Source: Pseudomonas hormoni
GTDB lineage: Bacteria; Pseudomonadota; Gammaproteobacteria; Pseudomonadales; Pseudomonadaceae
NCBI RefSeq assembly: GCF_018502625.1
Contig: NZ_CP075566.1
Span: forward strand, 3,768,001-3,832,000
Direction of reading: 5' to 3'
Length of the DNA stretch: 64,000 nucleotides
Under the pieces are notes generated by a model. It did not search any database. It was not told the DNA's origin and saw only the letters and a program-made list of their open reading frames with translations. Of this stretch, positions 1 through 7,560 are shown piece by piece. Made by a program: the position numbers and the translations under genes. Positions within the stretch are counted from its first letter, which is position 1. Each line of letters begins with the position of its first letter.

Positions 1-69
1 AAATACGAAAAGGAAATGACCGGCAACCTCAACACCGTGGTCCGGGCGATTCAGGAGTCGGGCGCATGA
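1..69 (+). CDS. fpvC: 3' end of metal-type ABC substrate-binding protein (FpvC-like), partial
   Basis: Frame 1 is open from the window edge and encodes the last 22 residues, ending ...IQESGA before TGA at 67-69. The body of the gene lies outside the window, so the sequence alone does not identify it. The call rests on position. The next three genes are an ATPase, a permease and a second binding protein, the order of fpvC-fpvD-fpvE-fpvF (PA2407-PA2410) in P. aeruginosa, where FpvC and FpvF are periplasmic proteins that take part in releasing iron from pyoverdine. The stop overlaps the next start by ATGA, so the two genes are translationally coupled. Confidence 0.6.
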   Translation, partial: KYEKEMTGNLNTVVRAIQESGA

Positions 70-914
70 CGGCTAAAGAAACTATCGGTTCGACCAACCC
101 CGAATCCCCTGTGGGAGCGAGCCTGCTCGCGAAGGCGTCCAGTCAGCCGACATCATCGTTAAATGACACACCGCAATCGCGAGCAGGCTCGCTCCCACAG
201 GTTTCGGGGCCAACCCTAGACTTTGCGGAGGTCAGCCTGACGCTGGGTCGCACGACGATCCTCGACAAGGTGACCTTCCAGGTGCAGCCCGGCAGCGTGC
301 ATGCGCTGGTCGGCCCCAACGGTGGCGGCAAGAGTTCGTTGATCAAGACCCTGCTCGGGCAGATGCCGCATCAGGGTCGCCTGAGCCTGCAATGGCCGGG
401 TGAACCCGGGACCATCGGCTACGTGCCGCAAGCACTGGAATTCGATCGCGGGTTGCCGATGACCGTCGACGATTTCATGGCTGCCATGTGTCAACGGCGT
501 CCGGCGTTTCTCGGTTTGAGCAAGCATTACGCGGCGGCGATTGGTGAGGCGTTGGAGCGGGTCGGCATGCAGGACAAGCGCAAGCGGCGCATGGGCGCGC
601 TGTCCGGTGGCGAGCGTCAGCGCGTGTTGCTGGCGCAGGGGCTGATTCCGGCGCCGCAGTTGCTGGTGCTCGACGAGCCGATGTCGGCCCTCGATGAGGC
701 GGGTATTCAGGTGTTTGAGCGGTTGCTGGGGGACTGGCGCAAGAGCGGCATCACTGTGCTGTGGATCGAGCACGACCTGGAAGCGGTCGGGCGTCTGGCG
801 GATCGCGTCACCGGGCTCAATCGCCGGGTGCTGTTCGATGCCACACCGAAGCAGGCACTGACGCCCGAAAGATTGTTGACGCTGTTCTCCACCCATCCAC
901 GGAGCGCTGCCTGA
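66..914 (+). CDS. fpvD: ABC transporter ATPase for pyoverdine-iron handling (FpvD-like)
   Basis: This is the ATP-binding subunit of a metal/chelate-type ABC transporter at the inner membrane. The 282-residue protein has a Walker A at about residues 83-90 (GPNGGGKS), the ABC signature LSGGERQR near 179-186, Walker B with LLVLDEPMSALD near 199-210 and a switch histidine in WIEHDLE. The start at 66 is fixed by the ATGA overlap with the preceding stop. The stop overlaps fpvE by TGATG. The first ~48 residues are unusual. Positions 108-201 are a REP doublet that reads through in frame and adds about 31 low-complexity residues before the conserved ABC domain, which begins near TLDFAEVSL. Context (permease and binding protein downstream, pvdH nearby) supports FpvD rather than a zinc or manganese ATPase. 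Confidence 0.85.
   Translation: MTAKETIGSTNPESPVGASLLAKASSQPTSSLNDTPQSRAGSLPQVSGPTLDFAEVSLTLGRTTILDKVTFQVQPGSVHALVGPNGGGKSSLIKTLLGQMPHQGRLSLQWPGEPGTIGYVPQALEFDRGLPMTVDDFMAAMCQRRPAFLGLSKHYAAAIGEALERVGMQDKRKRRMGALSGGERQRVLLAQGLIPAPQLLVLDEPMSALDEAGIQVFERLLGDWRKSGITVLWIEHDLEAVGRLADRVTGLNRRVLFDATPKQALTPERLLTLFSTHPRSAA
108..201. repeat. REPIN (REP doublet) inside fpvD coding sequence
   Basis: The 24-bp arms at 108-131 and 178-201 are exact reverse complements (CCTGTGGGAGCGAGCC... and its complement). They are separated by 46 bp, and a further imperfect match (CCCCGAA / TTCGGGG) lies just outside. This is the typical Pseudomonas REPIN form, but it lies wholly within the translated 5' part of fpvD and keeps the frame open. 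Confidence 0.93.
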
Positions 915-1813
915 TGAGTTACGAAGCCTTTCGTTTGATGGTTCAGGGTTGGGCATCTTCAGGTTATCTGCCTGAAGCGCTGGCCTATGGATTCGTGGTC
1001 AACGCCCTGCTCGCCGGGTTGCTGATCGGCCCGGTGCTGGGCGGTCTGGGCACGCTGGTGGTGGTCAAGCGCTTTGCGTTTTTCTCCGAAGCCGTGGGTC
1101 ATGCCGCATTGACCGGCGTGGCCATCGGCATTCTGCTCGGCGAGCCCTACACCGGGCCGTATGGCAGCCTGTTCGGTTACTGCCTGTTGTTCGGCATTTT
1201 GCTCAACTACCTGCGCAACCGTACGGGTCTGGCGCCGGACACGCTGATCGGCGTGTTCCTGTCGGTGTCGTTGGCGCTGGGCGCGAGCCTGCTGCTGATT
1301 CTGGCGGGCAAGATCAACGTGCACATTCTGGAAAACGTGTTGTTCGGGTCGGTGCTGACAGTCAACGGCAACGATTTGCTGGTGTTGGCCATCGTCGGTT
1401 CGCTGGTCATGGCGCTGGCGTTGCCGCTTTACAACCGCATCATGCTCGCCAGTTTCAACCCGCAACTGGCGGCGGTGCGTGGCGTCGCGGTAAAGACCCT
1501 GGATTACCTGTTTGTGATTCTGGTGACGCTGATCACCGTGGCGGCGGTGAAAGTCATCGGTGCGATTCTGGTCGGTGCGTTGTTGGTGATTCCAGCAGCG
1601 GCGGCGCGCTTACTCAGCCAGTCGCTGAAGGGGTTCTTCTGGTGCTCGGTGTTGATCGCGACGGTCAGCACGCTGTGCGGAATTCTTGCACCGATTGTCT
1701 TCGACCTGCCTATGCCGTCCGGCGCCGCGATCATTCTGGTGGCCGGTATCGCCTTCGCCCTCGCCGCCATAGCGCGCGGTGTTGTCCCCAGTCTGAAAGG
1801 GAACCTTGGATAA
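914..1813 (+). CDS. fpvE: ABC transporter permease (FpvE-like)
   Basis: This is the integral inner-membrane permease of the ABC-3 (metal) family, 299 residues. Hydrophobic segments suggest about eight membrane helices, starting near VNALLAGLLIGPVLGGLG. The conserved AVGHAALTGVAIG stretch lies near residue 60. I chose ATG 914 over upstream in-frame starts because it overlaps the fpvD stop (TGATG) and gives the usual family length. It should pair with the FpvD ATPase and the periplasmic proteins FpvC and FpvF. In P. aeruginosa this transporter works in periplasmic iron release from ferri-pyoverdine. That role is inferred here from gene order. Confidence 0.85.
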   Translation: MSYEAFRLMVQGWASSGYLPEALAYGFVVNALLAGLLIGPVLGGLGTLVVVKRFAFFSEAVGHAALTGVAIGILLGEPYTGPYGSLFGYCLLFGILLNYLRNRTGLAPDTLIGVFLSVSLALGASLLLILAGKINVHILENVLFGSVLTVNGNDLLVLAIVGSLVMALALPLYNRIMLASFNPQLAAVRGVAVKTLDYLFVILVTLITVAAVKVIGAILVGALLVIPAAAARLLSQSLKGFFWCSVLIATVSTLCGILAPIVFDLPMPSGAAIILVAGIAFALAAIARGVVPSLKGNLG

Positions 1814-2715
1814 TGTCATTTTCTCTGCGTCAACTGACTCTGGCCGTCGCCCTGTGCGGGCTGGTTAACACCTCGTTTGCGGCGGACAGCGCCAAACCGC
1901 TGCACGTGCTGGCGTCCCTGCCGATCACTTACGGGCTGGGCGAAGTGTTGCTCAAGGGCACTAACGTCAACCTTGAACGTGCGGCACCGGCGAACCTGCC
2001 CGGCAGCCGTCAGACCGCTTACTTCACCGGGCGTGGCGCGCCGGCGCTGGCGAAACTGGCGACGGATGCCGATGCGGTGATTGGTCTGCGCTCGCTGTGG
2101 GCGGATGATCCGCTGTACCCGATCTCCCGGCGCAGCAACATTCGTATTATCGAAGTCGATGCCGCGCGCCCGGTGGACGGCGCCCTGCCCGGCATCGCTG
2201 TGCAACCGGGCAACAAGGTAGATGGCTTGAACAGTCAGCCGTGGTTTTCCAGCAACAACATGGGGCGCATGGCGGATGTGATGGCGGCGGACCTGGTGCG
2301 CCTGGCGCCCGAGGCCAAGCCGAAAATCGAGGCGAACCTGGCGGCGCTCAAGCAGCGCTTGCTCAAGTTCAGTGCCGACAGCGAAGCGCGTATGGCCAGT
2401 GCCGATAACCTGAGTGTGATGAGCTTGAGCGATCACTTTGGCTATCTGATTGGCGGGCTCAATCTGGAGCTGATTGGGCTCGATGCGCGGCCGGATGCCG
2501 AGTGGACGCCCGAAGCGCTGAAGCAATTGGGTGCGACGCTGAAGGACAATGATGTGTCGGTGGTGTTGCATCATCGGCAGCCTTCGGAGGCGGTGAAAGC
2601 GGTGATTAGTGAGGCCGGTAGCCGGTTGGTGGTGTTGAGTGTGGATGCGGAGGATCCGGTGGGTGAGCTGGAGGGGAATGTGGATTTGGTGATTAAGGGG
2701 TTGAGTGGCGCCTGA
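1813..2715 (+). CDS. fpvF: periplasmic metal-type substrate-binding protein (FpvF-like)
   Basis: A 300-residue exported protein of the ZnuA/SsaB-like substrate-binding class. The N-terminus MSFSLRQLTLAVALCGLV followed by NTSFA|ADS is a clear signal peptide. ATG 1813 overlaps the fpvE stop (TAATG), which settles the start. It is the second binding protein of the operon (the first ends at position 69), matching the FpvC/FpvF pair that binds ferri-pyoverdine in P. aeruginosa. A histidine in MSLSDHFGY and another in VVLHHRQPS fall where this family usually has metal-site residues. No clear rho-independent terminator follows. A long repeat region begins about 75 bp downstream. Confidence 0.82.
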   Translation: MSFSLRQLTLAVALCGLVNTSFAADSAKPLHVLASLPITYGLGEVLLKGTNVNLERAAPANLPGSRQTAYFTGRGAPALAKLATDADAVIGLRSLWADDPLYPISRRSNIRIIEVDAARPVDGALPGIAVQPGNKVDGLNSQPWFSSNNMGRMADVMAADLVRLAPEAKPKIEANLAALKQRLLKFSADSEARMASADNLSVMSLSDHFGYLIGGLNLELIGLDARPDAEWTPEALKQLGATLKDNDVSVVLHHRQPSEAVKAVISEAGSRLVVLSVDAEDPVGELEGNVDLVIKGLSGA

Positions 2716-2787
2716 CGTCAGCCGTACCGCGTTATCGTTCTTCGTCGGAACGCTGTTCGGAGCTGGCTCGATTCCATTGATTGCTCT

Positions 2788-3575
2788 TGGTGTACATATC
2801 CGTTGCTGCGGTAACGGCGGCTATTGGTTCCGCTCTTACAGCGGGTCACTTGGAAAAGCGCCAAGTAACCAAGCGCTTTTGCCCCTTTCGTTCGGTGCCT
2901 CGCTAATGCTCGGCATGCCCTCCTTCCGGTCCTGCTCCGTGGGCCCGCCGCCATCGGCCATCCATGGCCGGGGGCGGCTAACCCGGCATCCATGCCGGGT
3001 TGCCCACTGCGCAGAACCTCCACTCGGCCTCTCGAGAGGGCGAACACCGCCACAGCACCGCGAGGCGGCCTTCGGGCCGACCTGGCTCATTGATCGTACG
3101 CATTCCCCTGTAGGAGCTGGCTTGCCAGCGATGGACGTTAACGATGATGCGTCCTGCCTGGATGAACGCATTGCCTGGACGTTTTTCGCGAGCAAGCTCG
3201 CTCCTACAGGGGGATTGTTGGGGGTATGACATCGGTGTTCACCCCGATGAACCTGACGAACTTCAGGCCGGCTATCAGGCCGCCTCGCTTTTGCTTTTGA
3301 TCTGGCTTTTGATTTTGATCTGCCCCGTCGGAAGGCCGAGCGCAGGTTCTGCGTAGTGGGCACCGCGGCAAGGATGCCGCGGTAGCCGCCCCCGGCCATG
3401 GATGGCCGATGGCGGCGGGCCCACGGAGCAGGACCGGAGCGAGGGAATGGCGAGCCTTAGCGAGCCACCGTACGTCAGGGGCGCAGGCGCTTGGTTACTT
3501 GGCGCTTCTCCAAGTAACCCGCCGTCAGGGCGGAACCCTAAGTGGCCGTTACCGCAGAAACGGATATGTACACCA
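2788..3575. repeat. composite long inverted repeat (arms about 250 bp) with nested REPIN
   Basis: The left arm (2788-3040) and right arm (3322-3575) are reverse complements at roughly 80% identity by eye. The outermost 17 bp match exactly, and a long stretch around GCCCGCCGCCATCGGCCATC is identical. The arms themselves contain smaller palindromes. The centre (3041-3321) holds a REPIN and a run of TTTTGATCTGG-like hexamer repeats near 3287-3320. The whole 1,020-bp gap between fpvF and mbtH (2716-3735) has no credible gene. Similar dispersed long palindromic repeats are known in fluorescent pseudomonads, though I cannot assign a named family from the sequence alone. Confidence 0.85.
3107..3210. 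repeat. REPIN nested in the composite repeat
   Basis: The arms at 3107-3130 and 3187-3210 pair as REP sequences (CCTGTAGGAGC...). They differ at a few core positions: GCTGGCTTGCCAGCG on the left against the complement of CGCGAGCAAGCTCGC on the right. They flank a 56-bp spacer. The REPIN lies between the two arms of the larger inverted repeat, so it may be a later insertion. Confidence 0.85.
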
Positions 3576-3606
3576 TCAAACCCTATGTCGCCCAACACTC
3601 AGCCAT

Positions 3607-3630
3607 CGCGGGCAAGCCCGCTCCCACAGG
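3607..3630. repeat. single REP sequence
   Basis: A solitary 24-bp REP (CGCGGGCAAGCCCGC...) lies 31 bp beyond the right end of the composite repeat. It has no partner arm within 100 bp. Confidence 0.75.
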
Positions 3631-3681
3631 GATCAATGTGTACTCACGAAACACACCTCCAGACAACACAACGCCCAAAGC

Positions 3682-3718
3682 AAAAAAAGCCCGCTGACCT
3701 TACCGGTCCAGCGGGCTT
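3682..3718 (-). terminator. rho-independent terminator of the mbtH-like gene
   Basis: On the minus strand, 17 bp after the mbtH-like stop codon, a GC-rich stem (AGCCCGCTGG / CAGCGGGCT, one bulge) is followed by a run of seven T residues. Confidence 0.88.
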
Positions 3719-3735
3719 CTCTTTGCGCGAAAACG

Positions 3736-3963
3736 TTAGTGAGCCACAGCCGCCTGCTCTTCCATCTTCCTGCGCAAGCTCAACGGACGCATGTCCGTCC
3801 AGGTTTCTTCGATGTAAGCCAGGCATTCCTTTTTCAGCCCGCTCTTGCCCACGGTGCGCCAGCCTTCCGGCACGGCTTTGTAGTCGGGCCAGATCGAGTA
3901 CTGCTCTTCGTGGTTGACCACGACCTGAAAGAGGATGTCCTCGCGGTCGAATACTGACGTCAT
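3736..3963 (-). CDS. MbtH-like protein (NRPS adenylation-domain partner)
   Basis: This 75-residue protein has the MbtH signature: [10 protein letters not shown] at about residues 17-26, then P.GWR and WTDMRPLSL near the C-terminus. MbtH proteins bind adenylation domains of nonribosomal peptide synthetases and help their folding or activity in the cytoplasm. I take ATG at 3963 as the start because a GGAGAG ribosome site lies 5 bp upstream. The frame extends 11 codons further without a better site. The gene corresponds to PA2412 beside pvdH in P. aeruginosa. A PvdS-type promoter box at 4024-4047 and a terminator right after the stop suggest a monocistronic transcript in the pyoverdine regulon. 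Confidence 0.92.
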   Translation of the reverse strand: MTSVFDREDILFQVVVNHEEQYSIWPDYKAVPEGWRTVGKSGLKKECLAYIEETWTDMRPLSLRRKMEEQAAVAH

Positions 3964-4023
3964 GGTGTCTCTCCATCGCTGTAAGGTGGGCTGCACTGCG
4001 TGCGCAGCCGTTATGTAGAAAGA

Positions 4024-4047
4024 ACGTTCCGGGGCCCGGAAAATTTA
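4024..4047 (-). promoter_or_regulatory. PvdS (iron-starvation) promoter box for the mbtH-like gene
   Basis: Minus strand: TAAAT (4047-4043), 16 nt, CGT (4026-4024), exactly the PvdS consensus TAAAT-N16-CGT. The TAA of the box is the stop codon of pvdH. The mbtH-like ATG lies 61 bp downstream. Confidence 0.82.
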
Positions 4048-5457
4048 GAGGCCGGCGGTGGCAGCGGCCATGGCCCGGCCGAAAATCTCCGCGACCCGAT
4101 CGATTTCCGCGGCGGTAATCACCAGGGGCGGCAGGAAACGCACCACACCGCCATGACGGCCGCCCAGCTCAAGAATCAGCCCACGCTTGAGGCATTCACG
4201 CTGCACCAGCGGCGCCAGACGAGCAAAAATCGGCGGATGACCCTGACCATCCGGCGCGCCCGTCGGGTCGACCAGTTCGACGCCGAGCATCAGGCCGCGA
4301 CCGCGAATATCGCCCAGTTGCGGGAAGTCTCGTTGAAGAATACGCAGGTGTTCACTCAAGCGTTTGCCCATGGCGGCAGCGTGTGCGCAGACCTTGTGCT
4401 CGACCAGATAACGCATCACTGCGGAGCCCGCAGCCATCGCCATTTGATTGCCGCGGAACGTCCCGGCATGGGCGCCCGGCAGCCAGGTGTCGAGCCAGTC
4501 GCGATACACCACCACCGCCAGTGGCAGGCTGCCGCCGATGGCCTTGGACATCACCACCACATCCGGAATGATCCCGGCGTGCTCGAAGGCGAACATCTTG
4601 CCGGTGCGGGCAAAACCGCTCTGGATTTCGTCGACGATCAGCGCCACGCCCGCCTTCTCGGTGATGCGCCGCACGCCGCGCAACCAGTCAAGGTCAGCCG
4701 GGATCACCCCGCCCTCACCCTGAACCACTTCCACAATCACGGCGGCTGGCAATTGCACGCCGGCCTCGGGATCGTTGAGCAAATTATCGAGATAGTTGAG
4801 ATTGACCTGCACGCCTTGAGCGCCGCCGAGGCCGAACGGGCAACGATAATCGTAGGGATACGGCATGAACTGCACGCCACTGCTGAGCAACGCGCCCAAG
4901 GGTTTTTTCGGCCCCAGGCTACCCATCAGGCTCAGCGCGCCCTGGCTCATGCCGTGATAACCGCCCTGGAATGACAGCACGGTGCTACGCCCGGTGGCGG
5001 TGCGCACCAGTTTCAGCGCAGCTTCCACCGCGTCGGTGCCGGTCGGGCCGCAAAACTGGATCTTTGCTTCAGCGGCGAGCGCCGGCGGTAGCAGACCGAA
5101 CAGGTCCTGGACGAACTGGTCCTTGACCGGTGTGGTCAGGTCGAGGGTATGCAGCGGCAGTTCATCGGTCAGCACTTGCTGGATCGCTTCGATCACCACC
5201 GGATGGTTATGCCCCAGGGCCAACGTCCCGGCGCCGGCCAGGCAGTCAATGAAACTGCGGCCTTCAACGTCTTCGACATAAATGCCCTTGGCACGCTTCA
5301 GGGCCAGGGGAATGCGTCGCGGGTAGCTGCGGGCATTCGATTCCTGCTGACTCTGGCGTGCCAGCAATGGCGATTCGTTGAACTGATACAGCGTCTCGGC
5401 CGGCGCCGGAGTGATCCGGGCCGACTGATCTTCCATAAGGCTGGTAGCGACTGACAT
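4045..5457 (-). CDS. pvdH: L-2,4-diaminobutyrate:2-oxoglutarate aminotransferase PvdH
   Basis: This PLP-dependent class-III aminotransferase forms L-2,4-diaminobutyrate from aspartate semialdehyde. Diaminobutyrate is a building block of the pyoverdine chromophore. The protein has 470 residues (P. aeruginosa PvdH is about 469). GPTGTDAVEAALKLVR holds the PLP phosphate site, IVDEIQSGFARTG the PLP-ring aspartate, and VVMSKAIGGSLP the Schiff-base lysine. I chose the ATG at 5457 (MSVATSLMEDQ). The 14 extra codons upstream lie partly in the predicted promoter. A perfect PvdS box (5494-5517) sits 37 bp upstream, inside the end of the GNAT gene. The product feeds the last adenylation domain of PvdL, whose specificity code also fits diaminobutyrate. 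Confidence 0.93.
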   Translation of the reverse strand: MSVATSLMEDQSARITPAPAETLYQFNESPLLARQSQQESNARSYPRRIPLALKRAKGIYVEDVEGRSFIDCLAGAGTLALGHNHPVVIEAIQQVLTDELPLHTLDLTTPVKDQFVQDLFGLLPPALAAEAKIQFCGPTGTDAVEAALKLVRTATGRSTVLSFQGGYHGMSQGALSLMGSLGPKKPLGALLSSGVQFMPYPYDYRCPFGLGGAQGVQVNLNYLDNLLNDPEAGVQLPAAVIVEVVQGEGGVIPADLDWLRGVRRITEKAGVALIVDEIQSGFARTGKMFAFEHAGIIPDVVVMSKAIGGSLPLAVVVYRDWLDTWLPGAHAGTFRGNQMAMAAGSAVMRYLVEHKVCAHAAAMGKRLSEHLRILQRDFPQLGDIRGRGLMLGVELVDPTGAPDGQGHPPIFARLAPLVQRECLKRGLILELGGRHGGVVRFLPPLVITAAEIDRVAEIFGRAMAAATAGL

Positions 5458-5493
5458 CTCTCGACCCCTCAATAAGGTTTTCCTGTTCTGGAA

Positions 5494-5517
5494 ACGCATC
5501 AGCGCGCCGAGGATTTA
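5494..5517 (-). promoter_or_regulatory. PvdS (iron-starvation) promoter box for pvdH
   Basis: Minus strand: TAAAT (5517-5513), 16 nt, CGT (5496-5494), a perfect match to TAAAT-N16-CGT. It lies across the last codons and stop of the upstream GNAT gene, 37 bp before the pvdH ATG. Confidence 0.85.
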
Positions 5518-6020
5518 GACCCTTGATCAGCTTTCTGTGAAGGTGGCGTCAGCGCCTTGTGCATGGGGATGGCGTGGAGTCCGGCGACGGTGAAGGTTTC
5601 GGCGCAGGGCTGATAACCCAGATGACGGTAAAAGGCTTCACTGGTTCGGGTGCTGTTGAGTCGGGCCCTGGCCAAGCCTTTGTCCATCAACCAGCTTTCG
5701 AGATCGTGTACCAGCGCCTGTCCTGCACCGCGTCGAAACCACTCCGGCTGTACGTAACAGAACGCGACCTTGCCACTGACCGCCGCCATCGCTACGCCGA
5801 CCGGTTTGTCCTGCAACAGGGCGACATTCAGGTACAACCGTTGATCGGTCAGCCACGATTTAATGTGTTCAGTAGTTTTGCTGTGAGTCCAGGTGGCGAC
5901 GGTTCGCGGGTCGTTGCGATGATCGAGCGCACAGCCGACGCGGATCGAACAATCGACGATCCGGCTGATGATGCCGGCGTCGGCGGGGGTTGCCTTGCAA
6001 ATATGTAGGGGGGCATCCAT
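5499..6020 (-). CDS. GNAT-family N-acetyltransferase
   Basis: A 173-residue single-domain GNAT protein. The acetyl-CoA-binding motif A is WFRRGAGQALVHDLESWL (about residues 93-110; R-R-G-A-G fits the Q/RxxGxG/A pyrophosphate loop). AFYRHLGY near 131-138 is the usual C-terminal motif. The substrate cannot be read from the sequence. It lies directly upstream of pvdH in the same direction, but pvdH has its own PvdS box overlapping this gene's last codons, and I see no such box before this gene. Membership of the pyoverdine regulon is therefore unproven. The ribosome site upstream of ATG 6020 is weak. Confidence 0.8.
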   Translation of the reverse strand: MDAPLHICKATPADAGIISRIVDCSIRVGCALDHRNDPRTVATWTHSKTTEHIKSWLTDQRLYLNVALLQDKPVGVAMAAVSGKVAFCYVQPEWFRRGAGQALVHDLESWLMDKGLARARLNSTRTSEAFYRHLGYQPCAETFTVAGLHAIPMHKALTPPSQKADQGSKSSAR

Positions 6021-6128
6021 GGCGCTGTGACCTCAATCCATTGAGAAAAAGCTGTCGGGGACGATAGCGTCGCAGGTGACAGAAATGCCAATGGAGAGAA
6101 GTTACATTTGATGTGCAACACCGATCTT

Positions 6129-6222
6129 CTGTAGGAGCCGAGCTTGCTCGCGATGGCGTCCGTACAGTCAACATCAACGTTGAATATCAGGCCGCCATCG
6201 CGAGCAAGCTCGGCTCCTACAG
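6129..6222. repeat. REPIN between GNAT gene and dsbS
   Basis: The 30-bp arms at 6129-6158 and 6193-6222 are perfect complements (CTGTAGGAGCCGAGCTTGCT...). They lie upstream of the GNAT gene and 16 bp from the end of dsbS, and may form the transcript end of dsbRS. Confidence 0.92.
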
Positions 6223-6237
6223 GGTGTATGTGGTTGA

Positions 6238-7560
6238 TTAGACCGGTTGCAACGGCATGCTCAACTCAACCCGCAAGCCATCCGGCCGGCTGTCGAAATG
6301 CAGCGTGCAACCACACCGCTGAACGATCGCCTGGACAATCGCCAGCCCCAGGCCGCAACCGGTGCTCTGGCCGTTGCGCCAGAAGCGTTGCGTCAGGTGT
6401 TGCAGATCGTCTTCGGCAATGCCCGGGCCATGGTCGCGCACCACAAACTGTACGCGGCTACCGGTGGTCTCCAGGCTCAGTTCCACCGGACCATCGTTCG
6501 GGGTATGGCGCAGCGCGTTGTCCAGCAAATTGCGCAGCGCCGCAATCGACAGCACGGCGGGCATTTGCACCGGGGCATGGGAGAGTACCGGCGGCACCTT
6601 GAATTTGATCCGCTGACGATCACCGCTGGCGGCATCCTGAATCGCCAGTTTCGCCACTTGCTCGGCGCTGCATTGCACACCATCGTCGAACGACAGGCTG
6701 CCCTCGACCCGAGCCAGCAGCAACAGTTGCTCAAGGGTCCGGTGCAGGCGGTCGGCGCCCTCCTCGGCCCGGGCCAGGGATTGATCCCGCGCTGCGCCGT
6801 CGGTCATGCGCGCCACTTGCAGGTGCGTCTTGATCGCTGTCAGCGGGCTGCGCAATTCGTGGGCCGCGTCACCGGTCAGTCGGCGTTCGCGCTCGATGGT
6901 CTTGCCGATACGCTGGAACAACTGGTTCTGGGTATCCAGCAACGGTTGCAATTCGCTGGGCAGCGGCTGGATCTGCAAAGGTTCGAGCGAGTCGGCGCTG
7001 CGTCGCATCAAGGCATCGCGCATGCGATTCAGCGGCGCCAACCCCTGGCCGATACCCAGCCAGAGCAGGCACAGGCAACCGAGCAATGCCACGCCGACCG
7101 GCACCGAGGCGGCCAGCAGGATCGACATGTTCAGGGCTTCACGCTCAATCTGGCGGTCAGCAGTGGTGATGCGCAGATCGCCACGGGCCAGCGTGAAGCT
7201 GCGCCACGGCGCGCCGTCGATCATCTGATCGTGGAAGCCCATTTTCTCGGCTTCCAGGGTTTGTTGCGGATCGGTGTGACTGCGGGCGAGGATTTCGCCG
7301 CGCAGGGAGCTGACCTGACACGCCATGCCACCCGGAATGTTCAGTTGTTCCGCGCTGAAATGGGTGCCCTCGCCCTTGGTCGGCAAGGCTGGCAATTGTT
7401 CCATCAGGCCGGCGACCATGCGCGCCGATGCCACCAGCCGCTGGTCGAGGGAAAACATCATCTGGTTGCGCAGGTCGCTGAGCATCCAGGCTGCCGCCAG
7501 GGCCCAGATCAGCGCAAAGGCGGCACCGAGTGTCAGGCTCAGGCGCAAACGCAGGCTCAT
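6238..7560 (-). CDS. dsbS: membrane histidine kinase, DsbS-like
   Basis: A 440-residue QseC/PmrB-type sensor kinase of the inner membrane. There is one membrane helix at about residues 9-28, a periplasmic region of ~130 residues and a second helix near 160-185. The HAMP/HisKA region carries AAHELRSPLTAIK, and the ATPase domain has LLDNALRHTP, DHGPGIAE and GCGLGLAIV. The ATG at 7560 overlaps the regulator stop (TGATG); a GTG one codon earlier is also possible. The locus order (kinase-regulator divergent from dsbD, thioredoxin-like gene, dsbG) matches PA2480-PA2476, the DsbRS system reported to sense copper in P. aeruginosa through a sensor-domain cysteine that I recall as Cys82. Here the only periplasmic cysteine is residue 81 (82 from the GTG). 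Confidence 0.82.
   Translation of the reverse strand: MSLRLRLSLTLGAAFALIWALAAAWMLSDLRNQMMFSLDQRLVASARMVAGLMEQLPALPTKGEGTHFSAEQLNIPGGMACQVSSLRGEILARSHTDPQQTLEAEKMGFHDQMIDGAPWRSFTLARGDLRITTADRQIEREALNMSILLAASVPVGVALLGCLCLLWLGIGQGLAPLNRMRDALMRRSADSLEPLQIQPLPSELQPLLDTQNQLFQRIGKTIERERRLTGDAAHELRSPLTAIKTHLQVARMTDGAARDQSLARAEEGADRLHRTLEQLLLLARVEGSLSFDDGVQCSAEQVAKLAIQDAASGDRQRIKFKVPPVLSHAPVQMPAVLSIAALRNLLDNALRHTPNDGPVELSLETTGSRVQFVVRDHGPGIAEDDLQHLTQRFWRNGQSTGCGLGLAIVQAIVQRCGCTLHFDSRPDGLRVELSMPLQPV

Noticed and set aside
2705..3957. Several 80-190-codon frames on both strands in the repeat region
   Set aside because: They are translations of the long inverted repeat and REP sequences (repeated peptide fragments appear in several frames) and are not real genes.
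4000..4974. A 324-codon plus-strand frame opposite pvdH
   Set aside because: pvdH on the minus strand has all aminotransferase motifs; this frame is its shadow.
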